From Acridotheres tristis (lineage: Eukaryota; Chordata; Aves; Passeriformes; Sturnidae): 64,000 nucleotides of DNA. The notes beneath the pieces are model-generated. The model searched no databases. It was not told the origin of the DNA and saw only the letters and a list, made by a program, of their open reading frames with translations. Location of the stretch: NCBI GenBank assembly GCA_037013685.1, contig CM072891.1, positions 21,411,318-21,475,317 of the forward strand. Direction: 5' to 3'. Within the stretch, counting starts at the first letter, position 1. Every line of letters starts with the position of its first letter. Below, one piece after another: positions 47,201-57,425 of the stretch. A program made the position numbers and the translations under genes.

Positions 47201-50200
47201 ACAAGAGTGAGCCTTGCAACACTGACTTAACGCAAGAAGAGAGACAAGTTGCATTTATTCAGAACGAAACTGCATCTCCTGTGCAACTGTGCAACTCCAA
47301 AGTCAGACGCTGAAGTGTGAGACCCTGGGCTCTGCTGGTGTCTGAAATCCTTCCCAGCCCAGCATGAAATTTTCAGGAAAGCTCTTGCCCAGCCCATCTA
47401 CTGTCTTTCAGCTCTGGTGGTGCGTAAACTCCGAGACAGTTTTCTGTGCCGTGTCACCTGGATATTTGTTCACATCCAGCATTATACGGAGGGATGCTCT
47501 AGACTGACATATTTGTCACACAGAAACCTGTCATTAGCTGAAATGCCATTTAGAGTATGATAGTATAAGAAATGGATATAGGAAGGGCACAAGCAGGCTA
47601 GAAGAAGGAATAACCATCACCCTCATTTTGTGTATGTTGCAGTAAGCAAAACCTACGTCTCTATTGCAATGACAAGTCTACTGGGCATTGTGTGACATGA
47701 AGGACAGTAGAAAAATTAAGTGGTGATATAATAACTACTTGGGCCTCCAGGAGGGAAGGAAATTATGTAACTAATAATGTCTTTGCTGTTCAAGAGTTTC
47801 CACATGCTAGCAGAAGATGGGTTCCTGATGCCATCTTTTTCTAAGGGTCTAATTTCAATGGAGTTATTATTTCCTCAGCACTATGAAGTTACCCACAGAA
47901 AAGATAACTTTGGCTCTTCTGCCGCATGCAGTGTATTTTGGATAGAGATATATGGACAGGAAAAGAGAACAGAAGAAATGTATCTCTGTCCTTTCAGAGA
48001 AATTTACGTGTAAGTACAGACTTCTTAACTGTATCCACAATCCTAACGCTCAAAGCACATTTTGAACAGACACGTGTGCCTTGAGTGATACACTTGGGTT
48101 AATGAAGCCTTGAATCCACAGCACTGCCTGCAGCAGTGATCAGCGCTGCCTGCTTAATGCTCCCTCCCTGGCACTGGGAAGAGCGTGAGAGAAGCCCGCA
48201 CTTTGCAGGCTCCGCTAACCCACCCTCCCCTAGCAACAGCTACGGCAAAGAATGCCAATGTCACAGCAAGAATGTGCAAGTTCCGTCTGAGAAAATAAAT
48301 CGTGGCATGTAACACTGTGCCTGGGCTTTAGCTGGCATAAATCAGCACAGCTTTTTGCTCAGTAGGACCAAAGTTTTTAGGCTTCTCCCAAAAGGTGGGA
48401 CTGACATAAATGTTACTAAGACCCAGTTAAGCTTTGCTAAGGTGATTATTCTCTTTCCTTCTTCAGTGAGCTCAGATGTTTAGAAATATTTTCATTCATT
48501 TACACTGGCTTGGTGTTTATAGTAGTGCCATATTTCCATAATTGTCAGTTCATTATCTGAATGTGCATTTCTACAAGCTTCCTGCATAATAAAATCCCAA
48601 TTTATGATGCATTTAAGTAATGGGGGAAATTACAATGAAAGCAACAACGTTGCATATAAACAGAGTAAAATTAAACCATAAAAGTAAAATTAACCATAAG
48701 AGTTACTTCTAACTTAGACAGTTGATAACATTTCATTCATTAATGCAGAAACAATACATCCTCTCTTTAAGAAGCAAAGGCTGAAATAGTTCCAGGGTGA
48801 TCTGGCTTTCTTGTTTTCAGAAAAAGATTGAGGATTATGGAGCACCCTTTCTAATAATAAACCTTTAAAACTATGCTTAGACCTACTACTGCTACAATTG
48901 ACCATAGAGCAGAGTCTCTAAGCAATCGGGGCTTCTAAGACACACTGATACCATTTATAACTTCCCCCTAAAGAGATCTACCCTCAGCCAATTAATATCT
49001 GTATTTCCCATGCTCTGTTTTCCTCAAAGTGCTGTGAAGCTCTACACTAAGTTTAGTCCTAACTTTAAGGACAAAATAGAGTGCCTCTGAGCAAGGAGAA
49101 TTATGTAAATGTCAGAATGACTGCATGTCTCCAGGCTCATCTCCTGCACACTTGTAGCTCCTGCAATCATGGTGCCTGCTGGACAGAAAGGTCCTAAGGG
49201 CAAGAGCTATCTCTCACAAGCTCACACAAAAAACTGCTTAGACAACAGTGTTGGGTGTGGGGGGAGCTGGACAAAAATCACTAACAAGTGTTCTTTTATT
49301 AAGGTGGGACCAGTGATGACTGAACAAAAATGGAATTAAACCTCATATATCCATGAAGCAAACATGCTATTTATCAGTACTGTGCTCTAACTGCAGGCTC
49401 TCAGCCCACATAGCTTTATGGAGAAAAATCAACTCTTAGTCAGAGCAGTATCAAGAATAACAATTTCGAAGCAGAATGCTCCTGCTTGCCTAGCAGAGTA
49501 AGCAGTGAAAACTTCCCTCCAAGGTGACTTCCAACCAGAGTGAGCATTGCTCACCAGATGGAACAGGATGGCAGACAAATGCATCTTCCCTGCCTCTAGA
49601 CTCTGACATCAGCAGGGCTCCAGAGCTTTATCCCAGCTGAGGACCTGGCACAATATGTTAAAAGGTACTTTGATATCAGACTTGTTTATTTGTGGACATG
49701 CTCCCCGCTCAGCACATAGGAATTGTGCAGCATCAGAGACCACAGCTTGACGAGCTCTGCACAATGCTGTGGTCTCTCTGCGTGCACTGGGCAGACATTC
49801 CAAGCCTCCAGGCAAGGACGCACACCTGGCAGCTGGCACAAACAAGCAGTCCTAGCTTGATCCTCTCCATGGACCATGCCTTCTTGCGTGATTCCTTCCC
49901 GCTATCGGTTGTACAGCAGGCTTGGAGTCCATGGGTTTTGACTCTTGTTTAAAGAGTGTCCTAAGGATGGAAAGGGGGAGACACAGGAGAGCAGGTTGTG
50001 TGTAAGCAGCCAGGGCCACCTGCTGCAGTACTGTACAAAGGCCATCACTTTAAGAGAGGCAAGAAAAATCCTGTCACTCTCACATGTGCTCTTCTGGTGC
50101 TCTCCTCATTGGGGCTGATGCTGCAGTGTGCTGGGAGAGGACATACACTAGAGAAAAATCAACTCCTCTAGTTAATTTGATTATGCCTCAGGTGCTGCCC

Positions 50201-52485
50201 CTCCAGAGAATCTCCCCATCATGGCAGTGATATCCATGCTGGCTCCAAAGATTTAGTCTATCTATGCAGCAAAGGCACTGCAGTACAGAGATAAGGGATG
50301 GGCCCCAAGGCGAGCACCCAGCTGTGGCCAGACCAATGGCCACTGCCCTTCCCTTCAGCAAGCAAGAGCCTTGCTGGAGGGAGCCCACCAGCTGTAGAGC
50401 CATCCTGCTCCTCACCCCTAGGGCAAGGGCCTCACCATGAGCCTGGGCAACACAGGCTGCTGCAAGACATCAATTCCAGCCGCTCTTCCCGGGCCACGGG
50501 ACAGCCAGCGTGGAGCAGCATGGTGTCCTCCTTCAAAGGAACAGCAAATTGGCAACCACTGACAGAGATGTGAGAAAAATTGTTCCTCACAACACTAAAG
50601 GCTTGCAGCTCTTTTTTTTGTGAGCTGTGTGGAGGATCAGTCGCCCTTCCCTCCCAGGTCCATTGCAATGGCAAACAGGTGCAGCTCTGGTCACAGCTCC
50701 CAGTCCTATTGTCCCTCCAGCTCCCCATAGCTTCACAGCTGCATTAGTTGCCTTTGGAGAAGTAAATTGTTCACGTCAGGGATACAGACAGAGCAGAAAT
50801 GTGCTTTGTTACGTGTCAAAAGGGCAAGTGTGAAAATAAGGTTTTTTCATTTTCCTCCCCAGTTTATCTTCCTAAAGCCTTCCAGTCTGAACTCTGTACA
50901 CCCTTCCCAACACGTACTCATGCTTTAGTCATTTGCCTCAAAGCTCGGTTGAAATAACACTCTGCAAGACCACTCCGATGTGCTATCACAACAGCCTATT
51001 GCAAACTGTGAAACAAATCCTGTCAGTTTCTGAGCCATTCCAGTACTGTCCCAACATGAGATTTTACTTCCAAGATACACATCCATAATTCACTATAACC
51101 AAAAGCATTACTGAGGGAATTTAGTTTATGGCATAGAAGCACAAAGATACCAAATCTTTTTAATTATTTTGGAAAAACACCAACAAAGAAGTTTGGCACT
51201 ACAATGTTATAATTTCCAAGCTATTTCCCTCTGTCTCTAGAGATAAAAGTCATCCCCAGGCTGCTGATGAACTTACCAGGTACATGTTAATAACGGGGGA
51301 AATTCATCCAAACGATCAAACAATACAGCCTGCTGTGCAGAACTGGCAAAGCAATTTAAAAGTTTTGAACGCCAGCTTTGTGGGTTAAGATCAGGACAAG
51401 ATTTCTACCTGCCAGAGAGTATGCAATAGCCTTCCCCTTAACCAAAGTATTTCAAAACAAGACGACAATGGATCTACAGGGAACCAGGATATCAGCAGTA
51501 GGTGTTCAGTGCTACAGCAAAGCACCAGGAAATTTTCCCACCAACAGTTGTCCTTACAGCATGTGTTAAGTCTGCTGGGGTATTCCAACAAATCTCTCAC
51601 TTTCTAGAAAGGGGAACATGCAAAGCAACATGTAGTGCAGGTTCTCTGCTGCTCTGGCGGTTCTTTCAGCATTGGAACAGCCCCTGTTCACCTGCAGGGG
51701 CAGTTCCTCGTATTGCTGGCACAAGGCACAGCTCCTTCGATTACGAGCTTGGTTCCATCAATCCAAGAGTTCTGCTGCACACATCACCTACTGACAGGAC
51801 AGCAGCGAGTTGCTACCTTATTGCTGGTTACGTTAATTAAGCATCGTGACTCCCCATAAAACAGGCAGGTGACACCAATCCCAATCTCATGTCGTTAGGT
51901 GGTGGAAGTGCCTGATGACTTGCAGACGAGACGAGGTCAGCGAGAGGTCACCCAGCCTACGGAAAGGTCTACCCCACACAGAGGTCAACACACGCCTCAG
52001 CTCAAACCAGGACCTGGACAGCAAAGCCACCTCCGGATGGCGAGGCAGAGATGCCTACGAGAGCAAGAGAGGCGGCGGGGACAGGAGGATGCTGCCGAGC
52101 ACTACCGCGATGCGAGCCCAGGGCAGCTGGGACAGCGCCGCTCTGAGCAGATGCAGCGCACGTGGAACAGATGTGCCGGAGATGTTTTTAAAAACACACA
52201 CGACAAGAGGAGGACGCAGCGCAGAGCCGCCCGGGCAGGCGCACCGCTGGAGCAACACCTGCCGAGGGAGGCCGGGGTGAGCATCCCGGGGGCGGGGGTG
52301 GCCGCCGGTGGCCGGAGGAGAGGAGCGCCCGCCGCGCTCGGGGACAGCGCCCAGAGTGGAAAAGCACCGGCCGGGAGGGGGGACACGGGGTATGAGCGGA
52401 CAGCGGCCGGGATCGGGACAGCGGCAGGGAGCCCATGGGAGGGGGCGCAATCCCGCCGCCCCTCCCGCCCGCGGCCCGCACTCAC

Positions 52486-52506
52486 CACGGTGACCGGGGA
52501 CACCAT
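52486..52506 (-). CDS. TMEM86A: TMEM86A exon 1 (seven codons, start of protein)
   Basis: The minus strand reads ATGGTGTCCCCGGTCACCGTG, encoding MVSPVTV, followed by a GTGAGT donor (52485 downward). It joins in phase 0 to exon 2 (VKSEGPK). The result, MVSPVTVVKSEGPKLVPFF, agrees with the N-terminus of mammalian TMEM86A as I know it. The 21-bp coding part is far too short for ORF-based detection and is confirmed by the splice junction and by the CpG-island setting. Intron 1 is about 16.5 kb to the nearer exon 2 copy or 21.8 kb to the farther one. Confidence 0.9.
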
Positions 52507-52575
52507 GTCGGCGGCGGCGGGGCCCGCTGCTGCTGTCGCCGCTGTCCAGCTCGCTGTCCTGCCTGCCTGCCGGGG

Positions 52576-52601
52576 CGCATTTTTAGGCGGCGCTGACGTC
52601 A
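52576..52601 (-). promoter_or_regulatory. TMEM86A core promoter: CRE and TATA-like box
   Basis: A perfect palindromic cAMP-response element TGACGTCA lies at 52594-52601, and a TATA-like CTAAAAAT (minus) at about 52579-52586. In the minus direction the order is CRE, TATA-like box, then about 72 bp to the ATG. This predicts transcription start around 52550 and a short 5' UTR. Motifs are seen; function is inferred from spacing. CREB control would fit a gene tied to lipid and PKA-linked metabolism. Confidence 0.6.
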
Positions 52602-53085
52602 CTGGAGGGGGGCCCCCGCGGCGAATGCGCTGCGGGGAGAAGGAGGGGGCGGCTCCGGACCCGCCCGGGCGGGCGGCGCCGGTCGGAGCGGGCGGCCCCA
52701 GCCCCGGGCCTGCTGTCGTGAGGGCGAGCGCCTCGCTCGGCCCCGGCGGCGCCTCGGCCTCCTGGACGGGCGCCCTCAGCAGCCGGCAGCGCCTGGGCCG
52801 TGCCGAGCGCCAGCGCTGTCCCAGGGCAGCCGAGGGGCTCCGAGGCCGGGCCAGCCCCGCACCCCGGGGGCTCCCGCCAGTCAGAGAGCGGAGCCCCGGG
52901 CCGGGTACACGGGGCGGGACCGCGTTCTTCGCTCCCGCGCTTCGTGGCGCTGGCACCGGCGGTACCAGGCGCTGGGCTAGAGGCAGCGCAGCCCTCTGCC
53001 CTCGCTCTCTGCCAGCCCCATCCCGTCTCGGCTCCCCGCTCCACGCACCTGGTCCCCTGCCTGTGCCCGCACACCCCAGCCCCGG

Positions 53086-53130
53086 CCCCTTCCCTTCCCT
53101 TCCCTTCCCTTCCCTTCCCTTCCCTTCCCG
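53086..53130. repeat. (CCCTT)n microsatellite, GGAA repeats on the minus strand
   Basis: Eight to nine uninterrupted CCCTT units upstream of the TMEM86A promoter. On the gene strand this is (GGGAA)n, a polypurine tract with a GGAA core in every unit. Confidence 0.95.
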
Positions 53131-54506
53131 CCTGCCGCTCCTGCTCCTGCCCTTCCTTTTGCAGCGCTGTTTCTTGCACAGTCCCCTGCGGACTTCCACT
53201 CTTTCTCCTCCACCCTGAGTCTCCACTACCCCATGTTTCCATATTTTTTTCATTTTCAGGGACTTCTCTCGTTTCACAATTGCCTCCTTAATACTTCCTA
53301 TCATCTCCATCTAAAGACCACAGGTCTTTAGCAAACCCTCTCCCTTGCAGGGCTGACTGTATTTTCCAGCCCTGTCCCTGCTGCCAGTGGCTGGTAATGG
53401 CCCCTGTGCTCTCCCAAGACTGGGTCCCTCTCAGCTTACATCCCTATCCCCATCCCCATCCTTCTGCCAAGGCCAATCAGATGCTGCAATAACGTTGGTG
53501 TTGGCAAAAAGATATGGCAAGGAACATTTAATGTAGGATACAAGATAGTAGGACGCATCAGCTCAGACTTACTAAAGTGACCCTGGGACTACCTTTAATA
53601 TTTTTTTCTTGAGGATTAATATTTAAGGGTGCAGGAAGCCACTTTACATGTAATACGATCTTGCTCACAGGTTTCACTTCATGACAAAACAAACAAGTAC
53701 TTAAATAGTTGATGATTAAATAATTTGCTATTTGCAGCCTGAGCAAAAGTCATGCTCAGTATTTATCACATTGAGGGAACACTTTCTTCTATAAAGCAAA
53801 AAAAAAAAAATCTGCAGTTCTTTTGCAGTCTTTATGCAATAGATTGGTATCTCATTTCTGAGGACAAAATGTGTATGAGCAGCAGTCCCGAGGTCCCACA
53901 TGGGCAGCACAATTCCTGTCAGTAAAGATGTGTAAATAGAGAGGGCAGAGTTTGGCCCACCACCATTGGATGGCACCAGGATGGACACTGCAACCTTTGC
54001 GTCACTTACCAGTCCAAGAGGGATTTCTCCCCCCAAAAAAGGCCCTGCAGCTCTGCACTATGAGATCAGAGAGGCATTGCAGGGAATTCTATGCTAGGTA
54101 AACCTCAATCAAATGAAAGCAAATTGTCCTCTATAAAGCAAAGATCTGGGTGGCCATAGCCAGGGGATTGAGTGCTCATCTTACAGTTTCAATTAAAATA
54201 GTTCATAGGGCAGCAACAATTTTATTAAGCAAGAAGAGGATAAGCTTTCCCATTTTGGGGGAAGGTAGGTGAACTAAAAAAGGGGAAAACATTTCTAGCC
54301 TTTTTGTGATAAAGACTTTGCCCTTCTGAAATCGAGGACCCTAGCAGAAGCAGCACGAACACAGAGGTATTTTGATGTTCAGTGGTGCAGTTCATTTGCT
54401 ACCATACAGAATTTTCAGAAGGACCAATGGACTCATGGAACTTGGGCTCCTAATCGCTTTTGGAAATCCTTCTGGGACCTTGATTGTGTCTTGGCTTTTC
54501 AATACT

Positions 54507-54596
54507 TAAAAAAAACAAACACAACAACAACAAGAAAAAAAAACAAAACAAAACAAAAAAACAACAACAACAACAACAAAAAAAAAAAAAAAACAG
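54507..54596. repeat. A-rich (AAC)n microsatellite
   Basis: About 90 bp of ACAACAACA units mixed with AAAAC units and ending in an A15 run. It may mark an old retroposon tail, but no body is evident. Confidence 0.95.
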
Positions 54597-56716
54597 CCCT
54601 GCTCCTTGGTCCTTAGCCAAATGTCCATCTGCTTATCCCAGCCTCTCTGTGATGATCTAGGCCTGTGCAGTGAGCAGGAGCATGTTTGCATTTGGTATTG
54701 TCTGTGCTGCTCCAAAAGTGTGAGAGGATACTGGCAAGATTGCAGCTTTGGATTAGTTCTTTTTTCTAATGCAGTTTCTGTCTCCAGTGGCTGCCAGCTG
54801 AAGCTTCACCTGATCTCATATATAAGGTATTTCTCTGTGTTATTTATGCAAACATTGAAAATACATTAACATAATAGCTCAGGTTGGGTTTTCATGCAAT
54901 GTTATTTTCTCAGAGTAGCCTATCAGAAGTGAAGAGGAAACTGTGTGCATGTCCTGACTTCCCCACCTCAAACAGGCACTGGGAAACTCAATCTCATTAG
55001 TTTTGCTTGGGAAGGGGTTGACCTTATGGGGTTTCCAGACAATTCCTTCCACAAAGCTTTTTAAAATAGAGACTGAGAAGCTTAAATGACAAATATGGTA
55101 CTTGTATGTAATAAAGAGATGGTTCATATGACAAAGATTTTACAAACTGAATATAAGTTGGAATTTTGTTATTGTTTATTTAATATTAGATTAATTTTAT
55201 GTTCTTTCAAAGACCTGCAAGATTATTCATGGATTATGTCCATATTTCTACTACAAAAATTAGTGTTTCATCAATGGTAAGTAGCTCCGTATAAGTGAGA
55301 GACACCTCAGAGTATAAATTAGTAATTTGGATAGAGCAGAAATGGCTTGCATATCATTTTATCTAAATAACAGAAATATTTTATGTTTAAACTAAGTTAG
55401 GAGTACCTTGGAGTATAAACTAGGACTTTGGATATTGCAGCAAGATTTTATGTAAATGCAGGCTCTGATAGAAAAGATCCTGGTTCAAATCCATTCCCAG
55501 TGTAGAAACACCAAGCATCAGATGAAGAAAGGAAATGGGATACAGGACTGGTGCCATCATAACACAGTCAAATTTGTCTTGTCTGTTCATGCCATGCCTT
55601 TGGTGGGGTTTTTCTGTTGGTAGTGTTGCAGTCTCCTGTCAGGACAGTGCAGGCAAGAGGGATCTCATGTGGCTCATCATAACATTTTCTTCTATATCAA
55701 CTGCAAGAATTTAACAAAAAATAGAAATCAGTTCTAATATGGGGTGTGTGGTATTTTTAACTCGCTATCAGTAGGCTAACAGAGAGCAGTAATTACATGA
55801 GCATAAATTTATGGGGGTTTGGTATAGCAACACAAAACATTAAGTACTTCTGTGCATGTTTGTGCTTGAAAGGCACTTCTGCTGGGCCATGTTTGTGGTG
55901 TGCAGGGGGGGAAAAGACAGCAAGAGAAATCTGTTTATTACACAGGGAGGAGGTTGTCCTACCTCCAGCAATGGCTGGAAAAATTGCGAAATGTTTTTTA
56001 CATGCAGGTGCCTCTGGAATAAGGAGTTGCATCTTCTCTCACTCTGATGGAACGGGCTCTGCCAGTAGGTCATGGAGCCACATGCTTTGTTTTGCACTTT
56101 CAGATTCACTGTTAATACAAAAGTGACTAGGAATTAAACTACTCAAGAACCAAAACAAGTGTACCATGGAGAGCTGGAACGCTTTTATTTGGATTCATCT
56201 CTGTGGGACGCTCCTGAGCTGTTTTCTTGCTGGCTGTTCCAAGCACAGCATCCCAGTTCCTAGGACAGCAATGTCTACAGTATACATTCAGTGTGGCTTT
56301 CTATTTTGTCATATCCAACTTACCTAGGCTCATTTGTGGTTTGTGTACTGGCCATTGCACAAGTTCCCAATGCTTTTCATGTTAAGTAACCTGGTGCTTC
56401 CTTCTGCACATGAGGAGATAGGGGGCTGTTTTCTTTCTGTACAGATTTATTTCCTGATCCCTAAAGAAATTCAGAAAGTACAATTGCTTCCCTCATGATG
56501 GCAATTTCCATACTGACAATAAAGTATTAAATTTAGCCAGCAAAATTAACATCTCAGTGGCATAAAGGGGGAGACACTGCAAATTCATGTCTCCTGAGAG
56601 CACTTTTACAGACTATTTACTGAACCAGAAAGGCAGCATATAATCTATTTATAGGCTATCTATTTGAAAGTTTTTTTTCTCAGGCATAAAACCACTTTGC
56701 TGTTTGGGCTTAATAA

Positions 56717-56750
56717 ATGGGGGGTGTGTGTGTGTATGTGTGTGTGTCCA
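56717..56750. repeat. (GT)n microsatellite
   Basis: A GT dinucleotide run preceded by six G and interrupted once by an A (GTGTATGTG). Confidence 0.9.
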
Positions 56751-56992
56751 TGTTTATGGAAAAGTTAGTATTTCTGGGGATGAGCGTGTGTATAGCTGAG
56801 GAGGATCCAGAATGCAGGTCCATTATGGGATTTTCTTTGTTTTTATTGGTTTATATCCTAATCACCATCAAGACAAGTACATTATAATCTTATAAAAACA
56901 TTAATAGGGAAGGAAAAATAGTCCCCATTTAAAAAAATAATTCCATTCATCATGGAAGTAAATCACAAAATCTAAAACGTTTACAGTTTATC

Positions 56993-57425
56993 ATAGAATC
57001 ATAGAATGACTTGGGTTGAGAGGGACCTTTTAAGATCATCCAGTCCAAAGCCCCTGCCTTGGGCAGGAAACTTTCCACTACATGAGGTTGCTCAAAGCCC
57101 TGTCCTCCTGACTTCAAACACTTCCATCACTTCCATCCACAACTTCTCTGGCCCTTTTCACAACCATTCTAATAATTAAAAAGAAAAAAAAATCCTCTGT
57201 ATATTCAATTTAAGTCCAGCCTCTTTTTTGGTTGAAAACCACTGCTCTTTCTCTTATCACTATAGTCTTTCTCTGTATTTCTTATAAACTTAAGGGCAGC
57301 AGGAAGGTCTCCCTGAAGTCTTCTCCAGGCTGAAGAACCCCAGCTCTCTCAGCCTTTCTTCACAGGAGAGGTGTTCAAGACTGAATTCCACCAGGGCGGG
57401 ATTGCTGCAGTCTGAGCTGACACCA
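56993..57425 (-). mobile_element. CR1 LINE fragment, minus strand, about 430 bp
   Basis: It begins with the reversed octamers and tail ATCATAGAATCATAGAATGA, then CTTGGGTTGAGAGGGACC, AGATCATCCAGTCCAAAGCC and CCATCCACAACTTCTCTGG. It runs on through TTCTCCAGGCTGAAGAACCC and CAGCTCTCTCAGCCTTTCTT, which belong further 5' in the element. It is one of the longer CR1 copies here and is 5'-truncated. Two adjacent tail octamers are intact, suggesting a younger copy than the others. Confidence 0.92.

Larger units (their letters stand above)
38860..51900 (-). other. TMEM86A intron 1, remaining part
   Basis: About 13 kb of unique-looking intron without recognisable exons on either strand. Small items only: a CR1 tail at 40625-40690, an AT-rich short repeat at 44241-44295, and a T/G-rich run at 44030-44080. 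The many short open frames show no domain or conserved motif. Confidence 0.6.
52030..53060. promoter_or_regulatory. CpG island covering TMEM86A exon 1 and promoter
   Basis: About 1 kb of high GC with dense CpG, in contrast to the AT-rich surroundings. It contains exon 1 of TMEM86A, the start of intron 1, and the upstream promoter. Long chance frames exist on both strands because stop codons are rare in such composition; they are not genes. It is the only CpG island in the window. Confidence 0.85.

Noticed and set aside
51899..53218. 439-codon open frame on the plus strand through the CpG island
   Set aside because: Composition artefact: GC-rich DNA has few stops. The translation is low-complexity Arg/Gly/Pro/Ala with no domain, it runs antisense through TMEM86A exon 1, and a comparable frame exists on the opposite strand.
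52102..53310. 402-codon open frame on the minus strand through the CpG island
   Set aside because: Same composition effect. It contains the real exon 1 start codon in frame but reads on into intron 1 past a clear GTGAGT donor. The true protein leaves this frame after seven codons.
54506..54715. Minus-strand frame ending in a long Phe/Val/Cys run
   Set aside because: Translation of the A-rich AAC microsatellite.
55484..55494. tRNA gene suggested by a perfect B-box motif
   Set aside because: No A box at the right distance and no cloverleaf can be drawn from the flanking sequence.
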